DNA of 40,829 bases, taken from Lachnospiraceae bacterium (lineage in GTDB: Bacteria; Bacillota; Clostridia; Lachnospirales; Lachnospiraceae). Shown here piece by piece: positions 24,348-32,129 of this stretch (the first letter of the stretch is position 1; each line of letters opens with the position of its first letter). The stretch covers positions 1 to 40,829 of the forward strand of contig JAILCW010000087.1 of the NCBI GenBank assembly GCA_024690265.1. The letters run 5' to 3'. Made by a program: the position numbers and the translations under genes. Below the pieces are notes generated by a model that saw nothing but the letters and a program-made list of their open reading frames with translations, was not told the origin of the DNA and searched no databases.

Positions 24348-24378
24348 AAGCCCAGGGCATTATGCTCTGGGCTTTGTT
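24348..24378. terminator. Bidirectional terminator, second copy of the identical 28-bp hairpin
   Basis: The same 28 bases as at 19988 form a 12-bp stem, here followed by GTTTTT on the plus strand and TTTT on the minus strand. It separates the dehydrogenase from the convergent ATPase gene. Confidence 0.85.
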
Positions 24379-24379
24379 T

Positions 24380-25459
24380 TTAGATTCCTAAGCGGTCCGG
24401 ATTCACTGCAAAGGTAAGTGCAGTCTCCTTGGTAATACGACCTCTCTGGTACAGGGACTTGATACTGTTGTCCATGGAAATCATGTTGTCGTTACCGGAA
24501 GTGGAGTAGATTACACCATCAATCTGGTAAATCTTGTTATCACGAATCATATTACGAATCGCCGGCGTGATGGTCATAATCTCGAAGGCAGGAACAATAC
24601 CACCATCAACGGTAGGTAGCAACTGCTGTGAAACAACGGCATTCAAAACGCAGGATAACTGTACTGCAATCTGATGCTGCTGGTTGGCCGGGAATACGTC
24701 CACGATACGGTTAATGGTGTTACTAGCACCAATGGTATGCAAGGTGGATAAGAGCAAGTGTCCGGTCTCTGCAGCGGTCATAGCAACGGAGATGGTCTCA
24801 AAGTCACGCATCTCACCAAGAAGGATAACATCCGGGCTCTGACGAAGGGCTGCACGAAGTGCGGAAACAAAACTCTCGGTGTCAACGTTTAACTCACGCT
24901 GAGAAACAATACTCTGATTGTGACGATGCAGATACTCAATTGGGTCCTCCAAGGTAATGATGTGAGAATTCTGTGTCTGATTGATGTGATCAATCATGCA
25001 GGCAAGGGTGGTAGACTTACCACTGCCGGCAGGACCGGTTACAAGAACCATGCCGTTGGTATCATTGCCCATCTCAATAATCTGAGGCGGAATGCCAAGC
25101 TCGTTCGGATCAGGCAACTGGAATGCGATGATACGAAGAACAGCGGACATAGAACCACGCTGCTTGTAAGCGCTGACACGGAAACGTGCAATACCGGGAA
25201 GTGCAATAGAGAAGTCGTCATCACCACACTCTAACAGGTTAATGTCTCGATTGTTTGCCAAGCGATATAAAGATTCTACAAATGCGTTGGTGGCATCCGG
25301 CATAAGACGATCATCATTCAACGCACAAATCGAACCGTGTTTACGATAGGAAATAGGACGGCCTGCAACAATAAAGATATCTGACGCATGGGCGTCAACG
25401 GTAGCTTGCAAGGTGTCCATTGTTTTTTTGTCAAATTGTTCCATTTCTTCCGGTGTCAT
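24380..25459 (-). CDS. pilT: PilT-type ATPase of a type IV filament system
   Basis: The 359-residue hexameric-type secretion ATPase has the Walker A motif GPAGSGKSTT, Asp box ITLEDPIEYL, Walker B DVILLGEMRDFETI and His box HLLLSTLHT. The AIRNMIRDNKIYQI element is the PilT hallmark. The N-terminal domain (ASDIFIVAGRPISYRKHG) matches the PilT/PilB fold. PilT proteins normally power pilus retraction. Here it is the only such ATPase in the operon, so it may drive both steps or work with a PilB encoded elsewhere. GAGGGAGGG lies just before the ATG. It is the last gene of the ten-gene minus-strand operon. Confidence 0.88.
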   Translation of the reverse strand: MTPEEMEQFDKKTMDTLQATVDAHASDIFIVAGRPISYRKHGSICALNDDRLMPDATNAFVESLYRLANNRDINLLECGDDDFSIALPGIARFRVSAYKQRGSMSAVLRIIAFQLPDPNELGIPPQIIEMGNDTNGMVLVTGPAGSGKSTTLACMIDHINQTQNSHIITLEDPIEYLHRHNQSIVSQRELNVDTESFVSALRAALRQSPDVILLGEMRDFETISVAMTAAETGHLLLSTLHTIGASNTINRIVDVFPANQQHQIAVQLSCVLNAVVSQQLLPTVDGGIVPAFEIMTITPAIRNMIRDNKIYQIDGVIYSTSGNDNMISMDNSIKSLYQRGRITKETALTFAVNPDRLGI

Positions 25460-25476
25460 ATGATCCCTCCCTCTAT

Positions 25477-25911
25477 TTATTGAATCAATGTTACCTGGTC
25501 AACAGCTTCCCACTCTACAGTGTCTACTGTTTTCCAACCAATGATGCGATAATCATGTCCGTTATCTGCAGGCTCTACAGTGACCTGTAATTCTTGGGTG
25601 TCACTCATTGGAAAATGCAGGGTCTGGGTGATGCTCAAAATAGAGGCACCACTATCTAATTCAACGCTTAAATCCCGAAGACTGACTTCAGCCTGATTGC
25701 AAGCGTTGTAATAGGCTTCTTTGCGGGCAATAAAGTCTGTGGCCTGTTTGGATTCGTTCAGTGCCGAAGACAGGGCAATGGCAGCAAATGTAAACAGGCA
25801 CAAAGCTAAGAATACCACAAGTAACAGGGAAATACCCATATTTACCGGCGGTAGTTGCCGTGTGTTTTTGCTATGTTTAATTTTGGTAAAACCTTGTTGT
25901 TCATTGTACAT
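25477..25911 (-). CDS. Pilin-like single-span protein
   Basis: The 144-residue product has a basic N-terminus, one membrane span (about residues 26-48, GISLLLVVFLALCLFTFAAI) and an extracytoplasmic domain that is helical then beta-rich. No family is recognised with confidence. Layout and place suggest a minor pilin or pseudopilin, but there is no clear G/FxxxE cleavage site; a weak candidate is Gly after VNM. Its ribosome-binding site (GGAGAA) overlaps the end of the upstream gene and the gap is 2 nt, so the two are probably translationally coupled. Confidence 0.6.
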   Translation of the reverse strand: MYNEQQGFTKIKHSKNTRQLPPVNMGISLLLVVFLALCLFTFAAIALSSALNESKQATDFIARKEAYYNACNQAEVSLRDLSVELDSGASILSITQTLHFPMSDTQELQVTVEPADNGHDYRIIGWKTVDTVEWEAVDQVTLIQ

Positions 25912-25913
25912 AA

Positions 25914-26426
25914 TTATTCTCCGGCCATATTATGGAAAAAGTGTTCAATGGTTAAATCATATACATGGGCAGTATTTCCACCGATGCGTACGCCAATATC
26001 GGCGGTTAACAGGCGGCTGTCCATGCCAAGTGTTACTTCTGCACAATAAGCAGCATCACTGTGTGCACATGGATGAAATGCATCATCATAGTAAATGTGA
26101 AGGATTGCCGGCAGGTCCGTCTCTTTTATTTTGGCTTTGGAAAGAGCAACTTCTTCTGTGCCGTCTCCCACAAGTATTACTGCGTCCGGATAGTAAGTCC
26201 CGAAACTGGAAATGGTATCTTCTACCGTCTCTCCGGAGCGAATAATCTCTGCAATGTTGCTGGCAATGGTTACATAATGTGTTTGTAAACTAGCATCGCG
26301 ACTAAGTGTGTGTGACTTAACGAATCCCACGATACAGATGGTTGCGATAATGGTAAATAGTAGGATGGAAAAAATCAGTTCCATCAGGAAAAGGCTTCCG
26401 TGAGAGGCCCGATGTCGTTGTGCCAT
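25914..26426 (-). CDS. Prepilin-like protein
   Basis: The 170-residue product starts with a short polar, basic leader (MAQRHRASHG) followed by SLFLMELIFSILLFTIIATI. This is the arrangement of a type IV prepilin (Gly, then a hydrophobic helix with an early Glu). The Glu is at +6 rather than the canonical +5 if cleavage follows the Gly. The rest is a soluble domain with two Cys (PCAHSDAAYC) that could form a disulfide. It is the most pilin-like of the four small genes. The start is 13 nt after the upstream gene's stop. Confidence 0.65.
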   Translation of the reverse strand: MAQRHRASHGSLFLMELIFSILLFTIIATICIVGFVKSHTLSRDASLQTHYVTIASNIAEIIRSGETVEDTISSFGTYYPDAVILVGDGTEEVALSKAKIKETDLPAILHIYYDDAFHPCAHSDAAYCAEVTLGMDSRLLTADIGVRIGGNTAHVYDLTIEHFFHNMAGE

Positions 26427-26439
26427 GTTACCCTCCCAA

Positions 26440-26928
26440 TTATTCTGTACAAACAGCTACCATAGCATCTGAGGTGTTGCCGGAGGAATCCGTGCAATGG
26501 AATGAGATTAGGTGAGCTGCATCTTCTTGAATGGTAAAATCAACCAGGTCGAGGATTGCGGTACCGCTACCGATGGCCATGTCACTGACACGAGAGGCAT
26601 CTGCGGTCATCTCGTAGAGCTTGCCGTCTGCAAAGTAGATGTACGTAATATAATCGACGTCGTTGATGTTGTTATGCAATAAAAGGGCGTCAGCATCATG
26701 GAACTTGCCTACTTCTATGCCGTCTGAATCATCTGCCTGACGAACCTTTTCGGTAACGTAGGCCAGGGCGGTGTTAGCACTGTAGTTCCGTGAGGAATTG
26801 TCTACAATCTTTTGATAGATCTGCGCTGCAAACAAAATGATAAACAGCGCTGACAAGGTAAAAATCAGAAACAGTAAGATTGGAAACACATATTCCATTG
26901 GCCCGGATTTCTTTTTGTCATTTCGCAT
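26440..26928 (-). CDS. DUF4860-like pilin-type protein
   Basis: The 162-residue product has a basic N-terminus (MRNDKKKSG), a membrane span with PMEYVFPILLFLIFTLSALF (about 10-36), then an exported domain of beta character (ALAYVTEKVRQADDSDG, YITYIYFADGKLYE). It resembles the Firmicute DUF4860 family from memory; this was not confirmed by search. A Gly immediately before the hydrophobic segment and a Glu three residues later could be a modified prepilin cleavage site. It is tightly packed (11 nt) behind the next pilin-like gene. Confidence 0.6.
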   Translation of the reverse strand: MRNDKKKSGPMEYVFPILLFLIFTLSALFIILFAAQIYQKIVDNSSRNYSANTALAYVTEKVRQADDSDGIEVGKFHDADALLLHNNINDVDYITYIYFADGKLYEMTADASRVSDMAIGSGTAILDLVDFTIQEDAAHLISFHCTDSSGNTSDAMVAVCTE

Positions 26929-26939
26929 GTCTGTGACTC

Positions 26940-27281
26940 CTAATTTGTTTTCCGCTCGAGAATCGTTACGTCAGGATAGACGTTGGTTCCCTGAACATGA
27001 TAATCAATGAAAAACAAGTCCTCATCATAGGTCAGGCCGTACTCGGATTTGATGAAATCCAAATCTGTAGGATAACGACCGGTGGTTGCGTAGCAATAAA
27101 TGATGTCGTTCTTGAGCGCATTCTCTAAGCTTTCACGCTGACGTGAAGTGGTACCACTGGATAGGATATTGGTTGCAAACGCAAACAATCCGATGATACC
27201 GGCAAACGCCAACAGTGGAAGAAACATCATAAACCCTTTGCTACGGCTCCGATGGGAATCGTTGTACTCAAATCGTGCCAT
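26940..27281 (-). CDS. Small pilin-like protein
   Basis: The 113-residue product has a polar, basic leader ending SRSKG, then FMMFLPLLAFAGIIGLFAFA (about 17-38). This matches a prepilin leader with cleavage before Phe, but there is no Glu at +5. The short exported domain contains RYPTDLDFIKSEYGL, a pattern often seen in pseudopilins. No named family is assigned. It lies 15 nt downstream of the GspF-like gene, like a major or first pseudopilin. Confidence 0.6.
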   Translation of the reverse strand: MARFEYNDSHRSRSKGFMMFLPLLAFAGIIGLFAFATNILSSGTTSRQRESLENALKNDIIYCYATTGRYPTDLDFIKSEYGLTYDEDLFFIDYHVQGTNVYPDVTILERKTN

Positions 27282-27296
27282 AGTGCATCACCTCTT

Positions 27297-28352
27297 TTAC
27301 AAGCTGGCCATGATGCCCAACAGTGGGAACATAACGGATAGCAAAATAATACCTACAATAACGGACAGAACAATGATTAATGCCGGCTCTAATACCGCCA
27401 GACGATTGTTAATCTTGTTATCGATGTCTTCCTGATACAAATCGGAAATCTGGCTCATTACCTGGTCTAAGGCACCGGTCTTGTTACCGATGGAAGTCAT
27501 ACGGGAGTATACGCCACCGAAGATACCAACTTCCTTTAGGGCATCTGCCATGGTAAGACCTTCCATCATCTTGGTGTTACATTCTGTAAGCTCCTTTTTG
27601 AATGTCGGGTCTTCACTTAATTCACTAACCAGCTCAAAGCACTGGTCCGGAGTTAGACCACTTCGAAGCGTGATGGCCATACCACCTGCAAAGTGGCAAG
27701 CGTTGATGCGATTGTTCAGCTCACGGAAGAACTTGAACTTGTTCAGGAAGCTGTGGCTCATCTGTCGACCCTTTTCGGTGCGGGCACCAAGGAATGCAAT
27801 TACCAACAAAACAGCCAGAATCAGAATCAATGCCATGGAATAACGACCAATGGCGGTTCCTACATTCAACAAGCCTGCTGCAAAACCGGTCATCTCGGTA
27901 CCTAACTGCTGGAATACCTGATTGAAGATAGGCATAACCTTGACCAATAGAATGAGGATAACGATGATAATCATGCCGGCCATAATGAACGGATAAATCA
28001 AAGCATTTTGAATGGAAACACGAATGCTTTCTTCACGCTCATAGTGCTCCTGCAGAGATACCATAACTTCGTCTAAGTTACCGGTCTGCTCACCGATGCG
28101 AACCATGTGCAACATGTAATTCGGGAAAAGTCCGGTGTTTTGCATGGATTCGAACAGGCTGCCGTTTTGTAACATATCGTTTTTGATGGCATCTAAGATA
28201 GCCCGATCCTCTTCAGTGGAGTTGTCATCCTTCATCATATCGATACCTTCCAGAGAGGAGATACCGGACTTAAGGATGAGGGCCATTTGTCCACAGAAGT
28301 AGGACAGTTCATTATTGTCGAGTTTTCTTCCGATTTTCTTTTCTTGTTCCAT
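27297..28352 (-). CDS. Type II secretion/type IV pilus inner-membrane platform protein (GspF/PilC family)
   Basis: The 351-residue product has the two-fold repeat of GspF/PilC: a cytoplasmic helical bundle (LSYFCGQMALILKSGISSLE...MVRIGEQTGNLDEVM), a membrane pair (about 124-145 and 170-190), a second bundle (ACHFAGGMAITLRSGLTPDQ...TSIGNKTGALDQVM) and a final span (about 325-348). It forms the membrane platform that works with the PilT-type ATPase to move pilin subunits. Length is slightly below the usual 400 residues, mainly at the N-terminus. It anchors the identification of the operon as a filament or secretion system. Confidence 0.88.
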   Translation of the reverse strand: MEQEKKIGRKLDNNELSYFCGQMALILKSGISSLEGIDMMKDDNSTEEDRAILDAIKNDMLQNGSLFESMQNTGLFPNYMLHMVRIGEQTGNLDEVMVSLQEHYEREESIRVSIQNALIYPFIMAGMIIIVILILLVKVMPIFNQVFQQLGTEMTGFAAGLLNVGTAIGRYSMALILILAVLLVIAFLGARTEKGRQMSHSFLNKFKFFRELNNRINACHFAGGMAITLRSGLTPDQCFELVSELSEDPTFKKELTECNTKMMEGLTMADALKEVGIFGGVYSRMTSIGNKTGALDQVMSQISDLYQEDIDNKINNRLAVLEPALIIVLSVIVGIILLSVMFPLLGIMASL

Positions 28353-28390
28353 ATATAACTCCCTTTAGTTATGCTTGAAATCCAACAGAA

Positions 28391-29398
28391 TTAGTAATTA
28401 TATTTTACGGTGTAATTGCTACCGTCGCCAACGTATTCCTTAATGGCGGAACTGCTGTTGGCTTTATTGGCGGCAAGAGTAGGATCCATCAGGGACCAGG
28501 TGCTGCCGTCAAATTGAATAATGTTATCAACCCAACCAATTTCATCCAGGTAAACGCTAATCCATGCATGGTAGGCTGTTCCGGAGTATCCAACTACTAG
28601 CTTGGTAGGAACACCTTGGGAACGAAGCAGGGCACTCATCAGAGATGCATAGTCAAAACAGATGCCCTTTTTGGAAGCCAACGTTGATGCAGGATCCGGA
28701 ATGTAATTGGTTCCGATATTAGCGGCCAATTCCTCGTCATAAGTTACGTTATCAATTACGTAATTGTAGACGTTGGTGACATAGCCCAAATCATCTGCAG
28801 ACTTGTCGGATAACTGTACACCCAAGGTTGTAGTACTGGAGGATGCAGTATAGTCCACGTATTGGTTCGGATACAAAAACGGTCGAAACTCATCGTTGAT
28901 GGATACGGAAATGTTGTCGGAGTATCCCAGCGAATACATATTGTCGGATACATGCTCTAACACATCCACCTTGTAGGAACCGCTACCGCCGGTCAGAGGA
29001 AATACACGAGGTGCTCCGAGATTCAGCGGATACGGATACATGGTGCCATCCGGGTAAGTGATTTGAACCTGAACCTTGTCTGCACCGCCGGTATAAGTCA
29101 GTGTCAGATAACCCTCCGAGGTATTGGAAATATCCAAGGAAATGGTTTCGTTCCCGAGGACTTCCTGGCCTGGTGCTTCCGGCATGAGAAAGTCATGTAC
29201 TGTGGCTCGCCCGCCTTCTTCTACAACGGCAGAAGATGTGGAGGAAGTAGATGCAGAGCTGTTTTCGGAACTACTGCTGCTGGGAAGAGGGAAACCTCCG
29301 CCACCACCATCATCGGAACCGCAGCCTCCCAGGATTAATCCCGCACTCAGGAGACATACCGCCATGAGTTTTTGCATAAGAATGGTTTGTTTTTTCAT
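28391..29398 (-). CDS. Lipoprotein with transglutaminase-like domain
   Basis: The 335-residue product has a lipoprotein signal peptide with lipobox LGGC (Cys26), a Ser/Thr/Gly-rich linker and a beta-sandwich-like middle region. A transglutaminase-like cysteine-protease-fold domain follows with a complete triad: Cys247 in KKGICFDYASL, His277 in YHAWISVYL and Asp305 in LMDPT. It should sit on the outer face of the membrane. Family members act as proteases, peptidases or cross-linkers of cell-surface proteins. Its position 38 nt before the platform gene suggests a role in processing or cross-linking the filament or in wall passage; that is inference. Confidence 0.85.
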   Translation of the reverse strand: MKKQTILMQKLMAVCLLSAGLILGGCGSDDGGGGGFPLPSSSSSENSSASTSSTSSAVVEEGGRATVHDFLMPEAPGQEVLGNETISLDISNTSEGYLTLTYTGGADKVQVQITYPDGTMYPYPLNLGAPRVFPLTGGSGSYKVDVLEHVSDNMYSLGYSDNISVSINDEFRPFLYPNQYVDYTASSSTTTLGVQLSDKSADDLGYVTNVYNYVIDNVTYDEELAANIGTNYIPDPASTLASKKGICFDYASLMSALLRSQGVPTKLVVGYSGTAYHAWISVYLDEIGWVDNIIQFDGSTWSLMDPTLAANKANSSSAIKEYVGDGSNYTVKYNY

Positions 29399-29412
29399 AA
29401 TCTAGTTCTCTC

Positions 29413-30456
29413 TTAATCGTGGGATAGCAGCAGGTGTAAACGATTGCCTGCCATATCCGGAATAACAATATCAATATTGCCACCGGGATAATCAAAGGAA
29501 AATGATTCCTGGTCCTCGGTAATATTCGTCGTAATGGAAAGTCGCTCCCCAGTCAGGGTCATAATGCTGACGTTATCGTAGTCCACACCACTGCCTGCAT
29601 CGTCGACCACCAGGGTTACCACGCCGGAGCGCAGATGGGATTCCGTTACCTGCGGTGCTTCACGGTCCACTTCGGTTACGGTTAGCTGCTGCTGTCTGGT
29701 GGTGTTATTAAAATAGGTGACGCACACATCCATTTCACCGTTGGTTGTGGGCTTGATGTCAAAAAGACTTCGACTGTCCTGAGTCACCGGCATCATCTGG
29801 CTATCTATTTGGGCAACTACGGACTTGACCCGAATCAGGCTGCTGACATTGACATGGTAGGTCACGATCCCATGCTCCACTTCCTCGGATATATGGAAGT
29901 TGGGCGAAATAAACCATAGTGGGGATGCACAAATAAATGCAATCACCACAATCAATGCCAATCGCTGTACATGCAACTGGTTCAGTCGGTATTCATGGAA
30001 CTCAGCCAGCGAATCCAGCGGAAGGGTGTTGGGCTCTTTTCCAATTTCAAAAAACAGGTATTCCAACATTTGGCCGGCAATGTCCATCTTCATGCGAGGT
30101 GCTTTATGCCCAAAAATCTTACGACGCATCCGCGGTGTATTTGTCGGCAGGGCAACTACAGAGTTCCACTTGTCCGGATCTTGCTTACGAAGGGACAACA
30201 GCAGGTGCTTTTCTTCGATGTTGCGCAACCAAGCATGAAAACTACGTGGTGACAGCATCTGATCCAATGTGGTAAATGCCTCGGCATAGGTGTCGGTCAC
30301 AATGTCCTGGGTTAGATATTCACTTTGTGTGTAGTAGTATGCCCGCTGATAAAGCTTCTGGTAAGTGGCAACGTAGAGAATCGCGTATGCGTTGGAATCT
30401 CCACCGAGGGCTTCCTCTATCAGACGCTTATAGTAGGCGGCTCTGCCTCTATCCAT
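29413..30456 (-). CDS. Membrane protein with ECF-sigma region-2-like N-terminus and extracellular C-terminus
   Basis: Residues 20-92 of this 347-residue protein read like region 2 of an ECF sigma factor (AILYVATYQKLYQRAYYYT, DIVTDTYAEAFTTLDQ, FHAWLRNIEEKHLLLSLRK). Region 4, the -35-recognising half, is absent. A cytoplasmic linker, one membrane span (about 165-184) and an extracytoplasmic beta-rich domain of about 160 residues follow; it contains the Ig-like segments VDREAPQVTES and VVDDAGSGVDYDNVS. The start follows AGGAGA by 6 nt and lies 1 nt after the upstream gene's stop. It may be a membrane-held sigma-like or anti-sigma-like regulator of the operon; I know no described family of this layout. 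Confidence 0.75.
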   Translation of the reverse strand: MDRGRAAYYKRLIEEALGGDSNAYAILYVATYQKLYQRAYYYTQSEYLTQDIVTDTYAEAFTTLDQMLSPRSFHAWLRNIEEKHLLLSLRKQDPDKWNSVVALPTNTPRMRRKIFGHKAPRMKMDIAGQMLEYLFFEIGKEPNTLPLDSLAEFHEYRLNQLHVQRLALIVVIAFICASPLWFISPNFHISEEVEHGIVTYHVNVSSLIRVKSVVAQIDSQMMPVTQDSRSLFDIKPTTNGEMDVCVTYFNNTTRQQQLTVTEVDREAPQVTESHLRSGVVTLVVDDAGSGVDYDNVSIMTLTGERLSITTNITEDQESFSFDYPGGNIDIVIPDMAGNRLHLLLSHD

Positions 30457-30457
30457 G

Positions 30458-31195
30458 CTACGTCTCCTCTAATGTTGAAGCCTCCGTTGTTTCATCATCA
30501 CGATACAGAGACTTTACCATCTCCAAACGACGATTGGAGAGAGCAACCAGCTCTGTAATCTGTTTCACGTGCTGCTCATGAAAAGCCATGCCATAGGAAT
30601 AGGTCATACGAGGATTCTGTGGGTCACCATTGTGATCCATGACTTTTTGGTCAATGCGTGCCAGAAACTCATCCATAATTTCCCGGCTGGAATCCTCGAA
30701 GATTGCCAGAAATCGATTACCTCCGTTACGTCCAACGAAACAGGTATTTACGGATGCCATTTTAAGAATGATGGAAAAATTGCGAATCTGACGATTACCC
30801 GCCATACGGTTATAGTTGCGGTTGGTCTCTTCTAAGCTGGTCAATTCAAACATAATGCATCCCATATCCGGTGGTAACGGTTGGTCGATGTACTGCTCAA
30901 TCAATTCGTCACAGCCATTGCGGTTGGCAATCTTGGCCAGAGGATCGGAGTGAGCGGCATAATCCAAAGCGCGATAGTCACGCTTCTGGGTAATGTACAT
31001 AGAAAAATCGATAAAGATAAATAAAAATGAGAAAAACAGGCATATCCATAGAAGGACAGAAAACAGACGGACAGAATGACTGATGGCGATGGATGGTGCA
31101 ACGTCATCATCGGTTACAATTAAAAGAAAGCAAACGATGGCCAGTGCTGTAAAGATAAACAATTGAACCGTCTTAAGAATGTCCAACTTTTTCAT
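30458..31195 (-). CDS. Membrane protein with degenerate GGDEF domain
   Basis: The 245-residue product has two membrane spans (about 8-27 and 42-66) and a GGDEF-like domain. AAHSDPLAKIANRNGCDELI corresponds to the DxLTGLxNR start, and GRNGGNRFLAIF is at the active-site loop. The signature is GGNRF (158-162) instead of GGDEF, and the first metal-site Asp is replaced in MFELTSLEETN. It should therefore not make c-di-GMP; a receptor or scaffold role is more likely. It is the second gene of the filament operon, 32 nt after the LytTR regulator, with GGGGAGG before the ATG. Confidence 0.8.
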   Translation of the reverse strand: MKKLDILKTVQLFIFTALAIVCFLLIVTDDDVAPSIAISHSVRLFSVLLWICLFFSFLFIFIDFSMYITQKRDYRALDYAAHSDPLAKIANRNGCDELIEQYIDQPLPPDMGCIMFELTSLEETNRNYNRMAGNRQIRNFSIILKMASVNTCFVGRNGGNRFLAIFEDSSREIMDEFLARIDQKVMDHNGDPQNPRMTYSYGMAFHEQHVKQITELVALSNRRLEMVKSLYRDDETTEASTLEET

Positions 31196-31227
31196 AAAAA
31201 CCTCCCCGTCAATATGAAAAACGATGT

Positions 31228-31938
31228 CTACTTGTGACTGCGATAATCCTGTATCTTTTGGCTAATCTGTGATAACTCACGAATCTTCACCGGGAACTGC
31301 TGTCCATCCGTAAGGATGCACACCCCGTCCTCGATGCGGTCAATATAGTCCATGTTAACGACGACTCCCTTGTTGATGGCAAGGAAACGTTCGTCCTGTT
31401 CCAACTCATCCATAAACTGAACCAGGGTATTGCGGGATTGAAACTCCTCGTCGTCCATATTCGTAATAATCAGATAGTGGCCCTGAGTCGTAATGGAAGT
31501 GATGTCACTGCGCTTCAAGGTATACTTCTGACGATTCACAGAAATGGTGACATAGTGTTCTACCTCTGGCAACACACGGGTGGCGTCAGATAATAATTGA
31601 TTGATTCGATCGGGCTTGGGAGGCTTGACGATGTAATCGAAGGCGTGCAATGTAAATGCCTGTGGCATGTTGTCTACACTGGTGGTGCAGAAGATAATCA
31701 TGACCTCCGGCTCCTTGACACGGATGGCTTCTGCAACCTCGATTCCGGTGATATCCCCCATGTAGATGTCGAGAAAGACGATGGTATATCGGCCGGGCTG
31801 GAATTCACGAATGAATGCCTGCGAATCGGTATAATAACTGGTGGCAATCTCTACGTTGTGTTCTGTGGCATAGCCACGAATCAACGCCTGCAACTGCATG
31901 CAGCTAATCTTTTCGTCGTCAACAATTACGATGTTCAT
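31228..31938 (-). CDS. LytTR-family response regulator
   Basis: The 236-residue product has a receiver domain (IVIVDDEK at the start, phospho-acceptor Asp57 in VFLDIYMGD, conserved Lys in YIVKPPKP) and a C-terminal LytTR DNA-binding domain (from about residue 130; KYTLKRSDITSI, ERFLAINKGVVVNMDYID). It probably activates the operon it heads or other surface genes. No histidine kinase is encoded next to it, so its partner must lie elsewhere. The start follows GGGGAC; a TATAAT-like box lies at 31995-31990 on this strand. Confidence 0.9.
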   Translation of the reverse strand: MNIVIVDDEKISCMQLQALIRGYATEHNVEIATSYYTDSQAFIREFQPGRYTIVFLDIYMGDITGIEVAEAIRVKEPEVMIIFCTTSVDNMPQAFTLHAFDYIVKPPKPDRINQLLSDATRVLPEVEHYVTISVNRQKYTLKRSDITSITTQGHYLIITNMDDEEFQSRNTLVQFMDELEQDERFLAINKGVVVNMDYIDRIEDGVCILTDGQQFPVKIRELSQISQKIQDYRSHK

Positions 31939-31989
31939 AAGTCCCCATTACTCCGTTTCGAGTCTTATAATAAGTATATCCTTCTCCAA

Positions 31990-31995
31990 ATTATA
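31990..31995 (-). promoter_or_regulatory. -10 box upstream of the LytTR-led operon
   Basis: A perfect TATAAT on the minus strand (31995-31990) lies 52 nt before the LytTR start. No good -35 is present at 16-18 bp, so an activator may be needed. Confidence 0.4.
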
Positions 31996-32069
31996 CCTCT
32001 ATTTTATTAAAGTGCCCTATGGAAGTCAACGCATTCATCCCATTGGACAGGTGGATAAAAACATGGATA

Positions 32070-32098
32070 TTGCAATCTTTTTCACATAGGGGGATAAT
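32070..32098 (+). promoter_or_regulatory. lepB promoter
   Basis: TTGCAA (32070-32075), a 17-bp spacer and GATAAT (32093-32098) lie 31 nt before the lepB ATG. Confidence 0.6.
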
Positions 32099-32129
32099 TA
32101 GAAAAAGAGATTACTATGAGGGAACACTT

